The notes: generated by a model not told the origin, from the letters alone. Positions 18,972 through 29,964 are shown, counted from the first letter of the stretch. The stretch: DNA of 56,039 nucleotides from Actinomycetota bacterium (GCA_005790505.1 SXUP01000018.1:1-56039); one strand, 5' to 3'. Program-made: numbers and translations.

Positions 18972-19519
18972 GTATTTTCCTCAGCATCTTCTTGGCGTCC
19001 GAAGCAGGGGGCCCTCCCGAGACTCACAGTTGGATCTGGCCAGAGCGTGCAGAAATCGTTTATGGCTGCACGGCATCAATCATTATTTTTGCTGCCCTGA
19101 TTAAATTTGGCGGACCATTGATCAAGAAAAGTTTGTCAGCGAGGACAGAAAAAATTCAGAAAGATCTGGATGCTGGCAGAAGCGACAAATCATCGGCCCA
19201 AACAGAGGCAACCGCAATTCGAGCAGCACTTGGTGACATTGATGCTGAGCGCACACGTATTTTGGCAGAGGCCGATGTTCAAGCAGCGTCTCTTCTCGCC
19301 GAGGGTCGCACTCGCATCACGCAAGAGATGGCCGCGCTCGAGACAAAAGCCGAAGCAGATATTGCGGCGGCTGCCGCACGCAGTGGTGACGAGTTGCGGG
19401 CTGAGATTGCGAGACTGGCTGGCTTGGCTGCCGAGCGAGTGGTGTCATCTTCACTTGATGACACGACAAAGCAAACCTTGATTGAGAATTTCATCAGCAA
19501 TGTAGGAGCAACACGATGA
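18968..19519 (+). CDS. ATP synthase F0 subunit b' (second copy)
   Basis: 183 residues with one N-terminal membrane helix (EIVYGCTASIIIFAALIKF) followed by an Ala/Glu/Arg-rich coiled coil to the end. Start overlaps the first b gene (ATGAG) and its own stop overlaps atpH, so b, b' and delta are translationally coupled. Two non-identical b genes are usual in phototrophs and some Acidimicrobiia; mycobacteria instead fuse the second b to delta. Here delta is a separate gene. Confidence 0.9.
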   Translation: MSIFLSIFLASEAGGPPETHSWIWPERAEIVYGCTASIIIFAALIKFGGPLIKKSLSARTEKIQKDLDAGRSDKSSAQTEATAIRAALGDIDAERTRILAEADVQAASLLAEGRTRITQEMAALETKAEADIAAAAARSGDELRAEIARLAGLAAERVVSSSLDDTTKQTLIENFISNVGATR

Positions 19520-20043
19520 GCGAAGCACGCATCGACGGATATGCCCGCGCAATGTATGAAATTGCCCAGGCAGAAGGGGCCGTCAACGAGGTCGAAAAAG
19601 AATTGTTCACATTGGCTCGCACAATTGAGTCCAATGAACAGTTGCGCAACACATTGACGGATGAGTCGATTCCCATTGATCGCCGCCAATCGATGGTCGA
19701 GCAACTAATCGGCGCCAAAGCGTCGAGCATCACGACGCATTTGGTCTCTTTCCTCCTTGCATCTGGTCGGGGTCGTGAACTACCAGCAATCGCCGAAAGA
19801 TTGTCAAAGCGTGCGAGTTTGGAATCAAATCGTGAAGTTGCAGAAGTGCGAAGTGCGGTGGCTTTGACTCCTGAGCAACAGCAACGCCTGTCTGACGCTC
19901 TCACTCAGGCGACCGGCAAGCAGGTAAACCTTAAAATTGTTATTGATCCGTTGGTGTTGGGTGGTCTTGTTGCCACTGTCGGTGACACCGTGATTGACGG
20001 AACTGTTCGTACCCGACTTGACCAGCTGAAGAGCCGGTTGTAG
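19516..20043 (+). CDS. atpH: ATP synthase F1 subunit delta
   Basis: 175 residues of the OSCP/delta family joining the peripheral stalk to the F1 head. The N-terminal helical domain starts DGYARAMYEIAQAEGAV and the C-terminal motif GGLVATVGDTVIDGTVRTRLDQLK is diagnostic. It is not fused to a b subunit, unlike in mycobacteria. Start overlaps the b' stop by 4 bp. Confidence 0.96.
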   Translation: MSEARIDGYARAMYEIAQAEGAVNEVEKELFTLARTIESNEQLRNTLTDESIPIDRRQSMVEQLIGAKASSITTHLVSFLLASGRGRELPAIAERLSKRASLESNREVAEVRSAVALTPEQQQRLSDALTQATGKQVNLKIVIDPLVLGGLVATVGDTVIDGTVRTRLDQLKSRL

Positions 20044-20073
20044 AAGATTCAGAAGAAAGCAGTAGAGGAAAAA

Positions 20074-21672
20074 ATGGCAGAGCTAACACTTTCCGCCCAA
20101 GAAATTGCATCGGCAATCTCGAAAAGTATGGAGGGCTATACCCCTTCTCTTGAGGCACGAACCGTCGGTCGCGTCTTTGAGGTCGGTGACGGTATTGCGC
20201 GCGTGACGGGATTACCCGACTGCGCCGTCAACGAACTACTCGAATTTGAAGACGGGACGATCGGCCTTGCGCTGAACTTGGACGAAACCAAAATTGGTGC
20301 GGTAGTCCTCGGTGACGCCGACGACATTGAAGAAGGTCAGACCGTAAAAGCAACAGGACGAATTTTATCCGTGCCAGTTGGAGATGCGTTGCTTGGTCGT
20401 GTTGTTAACTCGCTTGGTGTCCCGATTGATGGCAAGGGCGACATTGTCGGTGCAATCATGCGCCGTGTTGAGGTGCAGGCTCCCGGGATTATGGGTCGCA
20501 AGCCAGTGCATGAGCCTCTGCAAACCGGCATCAAATCAATTGATGCCATGACACCAATTGGTCGCGGACAACGCGAACTGATTATTGGTGATCGCAAAAC
20601 AGGCAAGACAACGATTGCGATTGACACGATTATTAATCAACGCGGATTGGGCGTAAAGTGCATTTACGTCGCAATCGGGCAAAAAGGTTCAACAGTCGCC
20701 CAAACAGTAGAAACATTGCGGCAACTTGGTGCGATGGATTACACGGTGGTTGTTGCGGCTCCCGCGAGTGATCCTGCACCATTTAAATATCTGGCCCCTT
20801 ACACGGGTTGTGCAATGGGACAGCATTGGATGGAGAGCGGTGAGCATGCGCTCGTTGTATACGACGACCTTTCCAAGCAGGCTGAGGCATATCGCCAAAT
20901 GGCTCTGTTATTGCGCCGTCCACCAGGTCGTGAGGCGTACCCAGGAGACGTTTTTTACTTGCACAGTCGGTTGCTTGAGCGGGCTGCCAAATTAAGTGAT
21001 GCCAATGGAGCAGGTTCGCTGACTGCACTGCCAGTAATTGAAACTAAAGCAGGCGACGTTTCGGCGTACATCCCAACCAACGTGATTTCAATCACGGATG
21101 GCCAGGTTTACTTGCAAGACAACCTTTTCAAGTCGGGTGTTCGGCCTGCTGTTGATGTGGGAATCTCAGTGTCACGCGTAGGTGGTGCTGCTCAGACAAA
21201 AGCAATGAAGAGCGTCTCTGGAACACTCAAATTAGATCTAGCGCAATTCCGTGAACTGGAGGCTTTTGCAACCTTTGGTTCGGAACTTGATGCTGTTTCT
21301 AAAGCACAACTAGAGCGTGGTTACCGTTTAGTCGAACTTCTCAAGCAACCACTCAACAGCCCAATGCCAGTAGAAGAACAAGTCGTGTCCATCTTTGCCG
21401 GCACAAAGGGCTATCTTGATGATCTGCCCGTTTCGGATGTGCGACGCTTTGAAAATGAATTGCTTGAGCACGTCCGTTCCCGTCACAGCGCAATGCTGGC
21501 GATACTGCGTAGTGATTCAAAGGCCGATGTTCCGTCCGACATGGCAGACATCGTCAAAGCCTTCAGGGCACAGTTTCGTACGTCGGTGTCAAAAGTTGGC
21601 ACGCCATCGGCTGATTTAGCAGCCGAAGCAGTAGGTGACGCAAATAGTGGCAAGACACTTGCAACGGAGTGA
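20074..21672 (+). CDS. atpA: ATP synthase F1 subunit alpha
   Basis: 532 residues, non-catalytic nucleotide-binding subunit. Walker A is [14 protein letters not shown] near residue 170. The alpha signature [14 protein letters not shown] lies near residue 365. The C-terminus has a Ser/Ala-rich tail of about 20 residues beyond the core. GAGGAAAAA ribosome site before the ATG. Standard operon position before gamma. Confidence 0.98.
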   Translation: MAELTLSAQEIASAISKSMEGYTPSLEARTVGRVFEVGDGIARVTGLPDCAVNELLEFEDGTIGLALNLDETKIGAVVLGDADDIEEGQTVKATGRILSVPVGDALLGRVVNSLGVPIDGKGDIVGAIMRRVEVQAPGIMGRKPVHEPLQTGIKSIDAMTPIGRGQRELIIGDRKTGKTTIAIDTIINQRGLGVKCIYVAIGQKGSTVAQTVETLRQLGAMDYTVVVAAPASDPAPFKYLAPYTGCAMGQHWMESGEHALVVYDDLSKQAEAYRQMALLLRRPPGREAYPGDVFYLHSRLLERAAKLSDANGAGSLTALPVIETKAGDVSAYIPTNVISITDGQVYLQDNLFKSGVRPAVDVGISVSRVGGAAQTKAMKSVSGTLKLDLAQFRELEAFATFGSELDAVSKAQLERGYRLVELLKQPLNSPMPVEEQVVSIFAGTKGYLDDLPVSDVRRFENELLEHVRSRHSAMLAILRSDSKADVPSDMADIVKAFRAQFRTSVSKVGTPSADLAAEAVGDANSGKTLATE

Positions 21673-21677
21673 TGTAG

Positions 21678-22574
21678 ATGGCTGGTGGGCAAGAACGAAT
21701 TCTGCGTGGGCGAATCCGCTCAGTGCAGGCGACAAAGAAAATCACTCGTGCAATGGAGCTGATCGCTGCCTCGCGTATCGTTAAGGCACAGCAACGCGTG
21801 GTTGCAGCCGTTCCCTACAGCAATTTAATCACCGAAGTTGTTCGCGATCTTTCCGCAGGTGGGGCTGGCAGCAATAAGCCATTCCTATCCGGTCGGCCAG
21901 AGGTAAAAACAGTTTGTTATATTGCTGTCGCTGCTGACCGAGGTTTGTGTGGCGGATACAACACGGGTGTTTTGCGGGCAACAGAAAGTCAAATCAAACT
22001 TGATGCCGCCGCCGGACGTAATCACCTTGTTGTGCCCATTGGTCGTAAAGCCGAGGGTTATTTCAAGTTTCGTGGCTACAAAATGTCCAAAGCATTCAAC
22101 GGCTTCACAGATAATCCTCCCTATGCGATTGCCAAGGAAATTGGCGAGTACGTGGTTGAACTTTTTATTTCTGGCCAGGTTGACCGAGTGGAACTTGTGT
22201 ATACGAGGTTCGTGAGTTCTGGCAACCAAGAAGTGGTGCAGCGCCCACTCGTGCCATTAGGCGCTGAAGTAGTCGAGGGTGGCGATGGCAAGAACACGGC
22301 AGGCGCAAATTATGAATTTGAACCAGACCCAGATCTTATTCTCGACACGTTATTGCCTCGCTACGTTGAGGCCCGTGTTTATGCTTCATTGCTTAACGCG
22401 GCCGCAAGCGAGCACGCATTTCGTCAGCGTGCTATGAAATCAGCAACCGATAATGCTGAGGAAATCATCAACAATCTGTCGCGCATCATGAACCGTGCAC
22501 GTCAGGACTCAATCACCACCGAAATTATGGAAATCGTCGGTGGTGCCGAAGCGTTGTCTTCGGACAAGAACTAA
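21678..22574 (+). CDS. atpG: ATP synthase F1 subunit gamma
   Basis: 298 residues forming the rotating central shaft. The N-terminal helix reads RILRGRIRSVQATKKITRAM and the C-terminal one FRQRAMKSATDNAEEIINNL, both conserved coiled-coil ends. The middle contains DRGLCGGYNTGVLR. A short insertion with GGDGKNTAG near residue 200 is in a region that varies between phyla. Confidence 0.97.
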   Translation: MAGGQERILRGRIRSVQATKKITRAMELIAASRIVKAQQRVVAAVPYSNLITEVVRDLSAGGAGSNKPFLSGRPEVKTVCYIAVAADRGLCGGYNTGVLRATESQIKLDAAAGRNHLVVPIGRKAEGYFKFRGYKMSKAFNGFTDNPPYAIAKEIGEYVVELFISGQVDRVELVYTRFVSSGNQEVVQRPLVPLGAEVVEGGDGKNTAGANYEFEPDPDLILDTLLPRYVEARVYASLLNAAASEHAFRQRAMKSATDNAEEIINNLSRIMNRARQDSITTEIMEIVGGAEALSSDKN

Positions 22575-22586
22575 GCCAAGAACTAA

Positions 22587-24031
<1,445 letters not shown>

Positions 24032-24032
<1 letters not shown>

Positions 24033-24457
24033 TGGCCGAGGGCTCAAGTGCCTTGCGAGTAGACGTCGTCTCGCCAGAACGTATTCTCTTTAGTGGGGAA
24101 GCACGTCAAGTAATAACGCGAACTCTTCAAGGTGGAGAAATTGCATTTCTGCCTGGGCATGCGGCGTTTCTTGGGGCGTTGACGGAAAATCACACGCGCA
24201 TATATCTAGTTGACGGATCAATTCAACATATTGCGGTTCATCTGGGATTTGTCGAAGTTGGACCAGATCATGTCTCAATTTTGAGTGACTCTGCAGAGTT
24301 GGCACAAGACATTGATGTCAAGCGTGCCAAAGACGCAATGACCAAGGCTCAAGAACAACTTCGCACCGAAGTCACGACCGAAGCAGAATCTGCTTTACGT
24401 CGTGCCAACGCTCGATTAGCCGCATCTGGTAATACGGGTTCTGCAGCAAGTCACTAA
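24032..24457 (+). CDS. atpC: ATP synthase F1 subunit epsilon
   Basis: 141 residues. The N-terminal beta-sandwich contains RVDVVSPERILFSGEARQV and GEIAFLPGHAAFLGAL; the C-terminal helical hairpin is the Ala/Glu-rich stretch after residue 90. It is one base before the SDR gene, which is therefore likely read through from the atp operon. Confidence 0.95.
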
Positions 24458-25234
24458 ATGCCGACATATCCCTTTGGGCGCGCGCTCGTAACAGGAGCGT
24501 CAGCAGGCATTGGCGAATCATTTGCCCGCCTTTTGGCCTCAGCAGGAGTGCCCGTTGTTGTGGTAGCAAGACGATACGACCGTCTTGTAGCTCTAGCAAG
24601 TGAATTTGAAAATATTGAAGTCTTGCAGGCAGACTTGCAATCCGAAATTGGAATAGACGCAGTGATTCGCCGTCTAAATGACTCCGACAAACCAATTGAC
24701 CTCCTTGTGAATAATGCCGGATTCGGAACATCGGGAACATTTGATGCAATTGACCCGCAACGAACAACCCAAGAGATTGCTCTGAATGTGAATGCACTAG
24801 TTCGTCTCACCCATGCGGCTATCAATGTATTTTCGCCGCGCGCTCGTGGGTATGTACTCAATGTTTCAAGCGTGGCGGCATTTCAGGCTGGGCCCACATT
24901 GGCTGTGTATGCGGCTACAAAGGCGTTCGTTACGTCGTTTACTGAGGCGGTACACGAAGAAAATCGCAAACGTGGTATCCACATATCGGCACTTCATCCC
25001 GGCTTCGTGCCGACTGAGTTTCAATCAGTCTCGTCAGCAAAAGACTCAACTTCTAATATCCCCGGTTTTATGTGGTTGAAACCCGAAAGAGTTGCCCATG
25101 CAGGACTGGTTGCGGTTGCACGGAACAAAGCAATCTCAGTACCGTCAATTTTGTATAAGTCCCTTGTTGTTGTCACCAAGATTTTTCCACGCGGAGCCAT
25201 GCGTCGAATCGCCGGCAGCATTATTGCGGACTAA
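24458..25234 (+). CDS. Short-chain dehydrogenase/reductase
   Basis: 258 residues of the classical SDR family. The cofactor motif is TGASAGIGESFARLL and the structural motif NNAGFGTSG; the catalytic triad is Ser in NVSSVAAF and Tyr-Lys in YAATKAF. An Arg after the second strand (VVVVARRYDRL) suggests NADP(H). It begins directly after atpC, which implies co-transcription rather than functional linkage. The C-terminus (SILYKSLVVVTKIFPRG) resembles SDRs of lipid metabolism, but the substrate is unknown. Confidence 0.9.
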   Translation: MPTYPFGRALVTGASAGIGESFARLLASAGVPVVVVARRYDRLVALASEFENIEVLQADLQSEIGIDAVIRRLNDSDKPIDLLVNNAGFGTSGTFDAIDPQRTTQEIALNVNALVRLTHAAINVFSPRARGYVLNVSSVAAFQAGPTLAVYAATKAFVTSFTEAVHEENRKRGIHISALHPGFVPTEFQSVSSAKDSTSNIPGFMWLKPERVAHAGLVAVARNKAISVPSILYKSLVVVTKIFPRGAMRRIAGSIIAD

Positions 25235-25251
25235 CGGCCGGGTCGTTGGGT

Positions 25252-25959
25252 ATGTTGCTGGCTGAGTTTGAAGTTTGGCACTCCCGTCCCATTGCTCCGA
25301 CACGTCGATTGGCTTTGGGACACATTTATCTACCAGTTGAGCCTGCTCCGGGTTTTGGGGGTTTATTGCTGGGAGCAGTCATGGCAAAACACATTGCAGA
25401 GCTAGACAATGAAATAGTGCCGGATGTGTACAGATTGCTCAACGAAGTGGAGCGGGGCTCGCGAGTAGTTCAGCCTCGTCTGCGTCACCGGTTCCAGGCA
25501 GATCGTCACGGCCTAGCAGTAAGCACGCATCGAATGATAAGTAATGACGAGGAAATAAGTTTTGAGTTCGCCGATGGCGGTACGCCACTGCAGCAAGTGC
25601 TCGGAGCCACCTATGTTGTCGAACGGTTCAATATAGAGACAAGAGTGTCACTCGTGCCATTGTTGCGACGCGCGATGACTTGGCGAGGCCCGCTTGGCTC
25701 GGCTTTCGTCTCTTATCTGATGGGATCGAGTGCATCGTCGCTGCAGGCGATAACCGATCCGCGAGCTTGGGCTCTTGACATGCTTGGATTCCCCAGTGGT
25801 TCAATAAAATTTTCAAAAAAAGAAATCATGTCCCGCTACCGAGAATGCATGCGCCACGTTCATCCAGATAACGGAGGAGACGAGTCAGAGGCGAGCAATG
25901 CCATCGTCGAAATTGGTCAGGCCCGCCGTATTTTGTTGGACTCATTAAAAAATTTATGA
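25252..25959 (+). CDS. J-domain protein
   Basis: About 235 residues. The N-terminal 160 residues start LLAEFEVWHSRPIAPTRR, a conserved actinobacterial region that I cannot assign. The last 70 residues form a J-domain with the invariant HPD in CMRHVHPDNGGDE, preceded by KKEIMSRYRE. The J-domain would recruit an Hsp70 (DnaK) to whatever the N-terminal part binds. Start set at ATG 25252; a TTG two codons earlier is less likely. It follows the SDR after 17 nt. Confidence 0.85.
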   Translation: MLLAEFEVWHSRPIAPTRRLALGHIYLPVEPAPGFGGLLLGAVMAKHIAELDNEIVPDVYRLLNEVERGSRVVQPRLRHRFQADRHGLAVSTHRMISNDEEISFEFADGGTPLQQVLGATYVVERFNIETRVSLVPLLRRAMTWRGPLGSAFVSYLMGSSASSLQAITDPRAWALDMLGFPSGSIKFSKKEIMSRYRECMRHVHPDNGGDESEASNAIVEIGQARRILLDSLKNL

Positions 25960-26025
25960 GCAAACCTAGTGGCTTTGTCATCCCCAGGTTTTTGCTGAGA
26001 TACGGTCTTGCCCCCTTTGTTCTCA

Positions 26026-27081
26026 TCAAAGTGTGAGTACGTGACCAACCTCGGGGCGCACCCGACCGTTGACGAGTTGGTCGTAAATATCAAGCAATGA
26101 ATCTGGTCCACGAGAATGCTCAATAGTTAGCCATCGTGTGGCATCGTCAAGAAAAAGTGAAAGGGCAGTATTTATGCGTTCGGTAAACACATCGCGACCC
26201 CACTCTTTACTGCGCTTTGCCATTTGACTTGGAGCAAAGAAAAATTCTGGTCGCGGGCCAGGGTTTCCTTTTGAAGATCCAGATTGATCCCAATGAGTTC
26301 CGCCAATTCGGCATGAATATGTGAGGCGGTCATGGTAGTGATGATGAACTCGCGAGTTGATACCCGCATTGCCAGCCATGTCAACTAGCAAAGTTGGCAC
26401 TGCAGAGTCAAGAGCTTCGATGTCGTCGTATGCAATGACCTGGTGATACAGGTCAACTTCGCGTGTAAAGTCAATATTTGACACTGATGTCAGACCTACA
26501 ATTTTTATTTTTGAATTTAGTCGCAGGCAGTGGGCGAGAGCGATTGAAGTTTTGCTTGACGCGCTGGTGACAAGAATCTGTTCGGCACCAAAAAAAACTG
26601 CATCTCGCAAGAAGTCCTCAGCCAAAAATGACGTGACAAATAGTCCCCGTAAAACCAAAGTTGCGTCGTCCTTGGTGGCTTGGACCTCAGAAACCTTGTC
26701 AAACCCCCGATAGGCCATGGCATGAGACGCGCGATGAGCAGCAACGTCCACAAAACCTGAACTCATTGCCTCCGCCTGTACCACATGATGGTCGCCTGCG
26801 GGGTAAAAGCCAAAGTATCGGGTGCCGATTTCGATGCCTTGAACGGCAGTGGCAGCAACGACCCCAAATCCCATGGTGGGCAGACGACCCCATCCTTGTT
26901 GGGTGGGAAAGAAACCCCAATAGTCAAGAGCATCCCCCGACATCGCATAACTGATGTTGTTTGAGGTGAGTGCAAACCGTTCAACAGCCAAAACAACGCA
27001 CCCAACAGGCGCTATGTCTGGTCTTGCGGACGCAACGATCCGGTGGCTTCGTATATTGGAGCGATCTATTTCTAAGTGCAT
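26026..27081 (-). CDS. DUF2855 family protein (quinone-oxidoreductase-like)
   Basis: 351 residues. The sequence matches the DUF2855 pattern: FALTSNNISYAMSGDALDYWGFFP near the N-terminus, FGVVAATAVQGIEIGTRYFGFYP, and a degenerate nucleotide-binding segment ILVTSASSKTSIALAHCL. The fold is predicted to be a medium-chain reductase relative without zinc ligands. No substrate is known for the family. It is transcribed towards the J-domain gene and divergent from the rhodopsin, sharing a 188-bp intergenic region with it. Confidence 0.85.
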   Translation of the reverse strand: MHLEIDRSNIRSHRIVASARPDIAPVGCVVLAVERFALTSNNISYAMSGDALDYWGFFPTQQGWGRLPTMGFGVVAATAVQGIEIGTRYFGFYPAGDHHVVQAEAMSSGFVDVAAHRASHAMAYRGFDKVSEVQATKDDATLVLRGLFVTSFLAEDFLRDAVFFGAEQILVTSASSKTSIALAHCLRLNSKIKIVGLTSVSNIDFTREVDLYHQVIAYDDIEALDSAVPTLLVDMAGNAGINSRVHHHYHDRLTYSCRIGGTHWDQSGSSKGNPGPRPEFFFAPSQMAKRSKEWGRDVFTERINTALSLFLDDATRWLTIEHSRGPDSLLDIYDQLVNGRVRPEVGHVLTL

Positions 27082-27269
27082 CTAATCCCCATTTGGCTTC
27101 AATTTAGCGTTCTGAGGTGGGCGTTTGGCAGTCAGCGTTGGGGCCTTGTGCCTGCGCTCGGGACAATGAATAAAAATCATTTCACACAAGATGAGATCAC
27201 TCGGGATGGTGCCCATCGTCTAAATTATTGTTAGCCCAGGTCAGGGGGATCTGAGTTCCTAAACAGAAA

Positions 27270-28004
27270 GTGAATAATTTAAGTATGGCTATTGAACAAG
27301 TTTTACAAGATCCAGATCTAAATAATCTGGTTTACAACGTCCTGTCTTTTGGCGTGGCGGTGATGGTGGGTGCCTTTGTTTATTTCTTGACACAGATGAA
27401 CAGCGTCGCCAAGCAGTATCAAACAGGAGTTGCTGTGTCTGCCATCGTTGTGGGTATCGCTGGATACCACTATCTACGAATTTGGCAGGATTGGTCCGCA
27501 GGTGTACAGAACGAAGGCTATCGCTACGCAGACTGGCTCATCACCGTTCCGCTTCTCGTCATTGAATTGCTGATTGTTCTCGGCGTAACGGCCGATCGTC
27601 GCAAAGCGTTGCTGAAAACTCTTGTTCCAGCATCAGTTCTGATGATTGGACTTGGTTATCCAGGTGAAGTTGCGAACACTGACAGCACAAAGTGGTTATT
27701 TTGGGCGCTTGCAATGGTTCCCTTTCTGTTCATTTTGTTCACCTTGTTCGGGGAACTCAAAGCTGCTGGCTCACGCGAGACCGGCGAAATAGCTACATCA
27801 ATTAGCAATGCAACAAAAATTCTGTTGGTGACATGGTTGGTCTACCCAATCGGCTTCCTATTCCCAGTCATATTTGATGCGACGCATCAAGGTGCCGAGG
27901 CAGGTCGTCAGGTTGCGTATACGGTTGCTGACATAACGGCCAAGGCCCTTTACGGCTTAATGATCTTGAACATCGCCAAAGCGCGTTCTGGATCTTCTCG
28001 ATAA
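27270..28004 (+). CDS. Type-1 rhodopsin, proton pump of the actinorhodopsin/xanthorhodopsin type
   Basis: 244 residues, seven membrane helices. In helix C, RYADWLITVPLLVIE gives Asp88, Thr92 and Glu99, the DTE set of outward proton pumps. Leu96, the spectral-tuning position, predicts green absorption. His67 (GYHYLR) matches the counterion-partner His. The retinal lysine is Lys225 in VADITAKALYGL. The second half of the protein has an FWALAMVPF stretch in helix E with a bulky Trp where carotenoid-antenna rhodopsins need a Gly, so an antenna carotenoid is doubtful. The GTG at 27270 is taken as start; ATG at 27285 is possible. No blh or carotenoid gene is visible nearby. Confidence 0.95.
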   Translation: MNNLSMAIEQVLQDPDLNNLVYNVLSFGVAVMVGAFVYFLTQMNSVAKQYQTGVAVSAIVVGIAGYHYLRIWQDWSAGVQNEGYRYADWLITVPLLVIELLIVLGVTADRRKALLKTLVPASVLMIGLGYPGEVANTDSTKWLFWALAMVPFLFILFTLFGELKAAGSRETGEIATSISNATKILLVTWLVYPIGFLFPVIFDATHQGAEAGRQVAYTVADITAKALYGLMILNIAKARSGSSR

Positions 28005-28016
28005 CGAACAAATTTG

Positions 28017-28050
28017 AAATGGGGCGGGTGCAATTGCACCCGCCCCATTT
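28017..28050. terminator. Bidirectional terminator, perfect 34-nt palindrome
   Basis: Seventeen bases ending GGTGCAA are followed by their exact reverse complement, with no loop mismatch. A T run follows on the plus strand, and A's precede it so that the minus-strand transcript also ends in U's. It lies 12 bp after the rhodopsin stop and 14 bp after the convergent photolyase stop, serving both. Confidence 0.85.
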
Positions 28051-28064
28051 TTGTTTTTGAACTC

Positions 28065-29573
28065 CTAGAGAAGTCCCTGATCAAGTCTGTTCAAAACAGA
28101 CTTAGCTGTTTTTTGGACATCTTTAATATTTGAGAGTTGCTGGGCGCCGCGCACCTGACGAGCAATTCGGGGATTCTTGACGAACGTGGTTTGATGGCGC
28201 ATCATAAAGTCCCAATACAACACAGTAAATGGGCATGCATTCTCACCAACACGCTGCTTGCGGTCGTACTTACAATCACGACAGTGATTGCTCATTCGGT
28301 CAATGTAGGCACCCCCGCTGGCGTAAGGCTTTGTCGCCAGTAAACCGCCATCGGCATAAAGGGACATCCCAATAACGTTTGGCACCATTACCCACTCGGC
28401 AGCGTCAATGAAACTGTTCCACATCCATTGCGTGAACTGTTGTGGATTGACCCCAGAAATAAGGGCAAAGTTGCCAAGAATCATCAGCCTCTCAATGTGA
28501 TGGCTGTATGAACGCTGTTGAATTCCCTCAAGTACATTGCTCATGCAGTTCATCGAGGTTGCCTTTGGATTGGTGAACAATGGCGGCAATGGTCGGTTGG
28601 CCCCAAGATGATTGAGGTTCGCGTAGTCAGGCATCCAACGCCAATAACAGTTCCAGATATATTCCCGCCACCCCAGTATTTGGCGAATAAAGCCCTCCGC
28701 GCTATTAATGGGCACGTGACCCCGCTCAAAGGCCTTTGCAGCCGCATCGAGAACTTCTGCGGGTAGTAGCAAGCCAATGTTGAGATATGGAGACAAGAGA
28801 GAGTGCGCCAAGTGCCAATTGGACTGAATCATTGCATCTTCATGATCGCCAAATGAGGGAAGAAGTTGATCGACAAAATAATCAAGACGCTCAAGCGCGC
28901 CAGAGCGCGTTGTGGCCCAAAGACCTTCCGGGTGGTTTCCCCACACGGTGCTGGGTAAATCCTCAAGCACGGCCTTGTCTGTTTTATCAAGTGGCACAAG
29001 TTTGGGAACCGGCCAACGATCGTGTCCCGTCTTAGGTGGCGGAAGGCGATTTTCCTCATCAAAGTTCCACTTGCCACCAACTGGTTGATTGCCATCCATC
29101 AAGTAGTTCAAGCGCTTGCGTTGCCAACGGTAAAAATCTTCCATCTTGAGGGCTTTTTTGCCCTCAGCAAAGATTGCAAACTCCCCAGGGTGACAGAGGA
29201 ACTGATTTGAAGGTGTCGTGGCGACCCCAAGGGATTTTAGAAGTTCGCGAGCCGAGTAACTATTTGGTTCAGTGGCAACAATATTGGGCGGAATAAACTG
29301 GGCCAAGTGTTCGTCATATCCTTGGCGCATTGAGACGCTCTTACGGTAGTCGACCTCAAACCCTTCTTGCTCCAACTCTTGGGCGAAGCGACGCATGGAC
29401 GTCACGTAAAAGTGGGCCCGTTGGACATGCCACCTTCGGGATGAAATTTTTTCTGACGACTCAATCATCAGGACTCGGTGGGTCGCAGGTGACGCTTCGC
29501 TCAGCGCGCCAATTTGACGATTGAGTTGGTCACCAAAAACCCACACGGTTTTGAGGGATTTTTTCTTACTCAT
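28065..29573 (-). CDS. Fe-S (6-4) photolyase / cryptochrome-related protein (FeS-BCP, PhrB/CryB type)
   Basis: 502 residues. The N-terminal alpha/beta domain begins VWVFGDQLNRQIGAL, typical of the deoxyribodipyrimidine photolyase-related subfamily. The FAD-binding region includes SEGFIRQILGWREYIW and the ARMILGNFALISGVNP-like segment. Four cysteines, Cys343, Cys431, Cys434 and Cys447 (NHCRDCKYD, ENACPF), match the 4Fe-4S ligands of PhrB/CryB. Members repair (6-4) photoproducts or act as blue-light sensors. It is convergent with the proton-pumping rhodopsin, which fits a light-exposed lifestyle. Confidence 0.93.
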   Translation of the reverse strand: MSKKKSLKTVWVFGDQLNRQIGALSEASPATHRVLMIESSEKISSRRWHVQRAHFYVTSMRRFAQELEQEGFEVDYRKSVSMRQGYDEHLAQFIPPNIVATEPNSYSARELLKSLGVATTPSNQFLCHPGEFAIFAEGKKALKMEDFYRWQRKRLNYLMDGNQPVGGKWNFDEENRLPPPKTGHDRWPVPKLVPLDKTDKAVLEDLPSTVWGNHPEGLWATTRSGALERLDYFVDQLLPSFGDHEDAMIQSNWHLAHSLLSPYLNIGLLLPAEVLDAAAKAFERGHVPINSAEGFIRQILGWREYIWNCYWRWMPDYANLNHLGANRPLPPLFTNPKATSMNCMSNVLEGIQQRSYSHHIERLMILGNFALISGVNPQQFTQWMWNSFIDAAEWVMVPNVIGMSLYADGGLLATKPYASGGAYIDRMSNHCRDCKYDRKQRVGENACPFTVLYWDFMMRHQTTFVKNPRIARQVRGAQQLSNIKDVQKTAKSVLNRLDQGLL

Positions 29574-29643
29574 TTGAACTTACGTCGAGCACTTTCTTTG
29601 GCTCAAACCATTATTTGCCGCCATTTAGGTCTAGAGTCCAGGT

Positions 29644-29730
29644 ATGCAACGTCTTCAAAAACTTGTCGCCCCAGTAGTCGTTATTGCGGTCACGCTTGCT
29701 GTTTTTATCGCAAGCGTGACGCGCATTTAA
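29644..29730 (+). CDS. Candidate 28-residue single-helix membrane peptide
   Basis: The reading frame encodes MQRLQKLVAPVVVIAVTLAV and eight further residues ending in VTRI: a basic N-terminus and one hydrophobic helix. A weak ribosome site (GTCCAGG) precedes the ATG. The DNA of the second half forms an 11-bp perfect inverted repeat (29689-29699 with 29710-29720), so an RNA role is an alternative. It lies in the 175-bp gap upstream of the photolyase gene on the opposite strand. Confidence 0.4.
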   Translation: MQRLQKLVAPVVVIAVTLAVFIASVTRI

Positions 29731-29748
29731 AACGTATTCAGACTATTA

Positions 29749-29964
29749 CTAGTCTTTTAAGTTGTCGATACCGTTTCCGAGGGCCATGAACGTTGGAGCC
29801 CAAAGACCAATAAAAATCCCCAGCCGTTCTCCAGATGCTGCATCTTCGGCGACATCCGAGCCACCAACGGTGATCCAGACGACGATGCTGCCAATTACTG
29901 ACAAGAATCCGAGCGCGTACGAAAGGTTTGCGCTGTATCCCAGTGCCTTCAATTTTCTCAACAT
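29749..29964 (-). CDS. Small two-helix membrane protein
   Basis: 71 residues starting MLRKLKALGYSANLSYALGF. Helix 1 covers about residues 12-32 and helix 2 about 48-63 (LGIFIGLWAPTFMALG). The ATG at 29964 is chosen because AGGAGAATT lies just upstream; a longer frame exists but lacks a ribosome site. The C-terminus ends in a short charged tail (NGIDNLKD). No family with known function is recognised. Confidence 0.7.
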   Translation of the reverse strand: MLRKLKALGYSANLSYALGFLSVIGSIVVWITVGGSDVAEDAASGERLGIFIGLWAPTFMALGNGIDNLKD

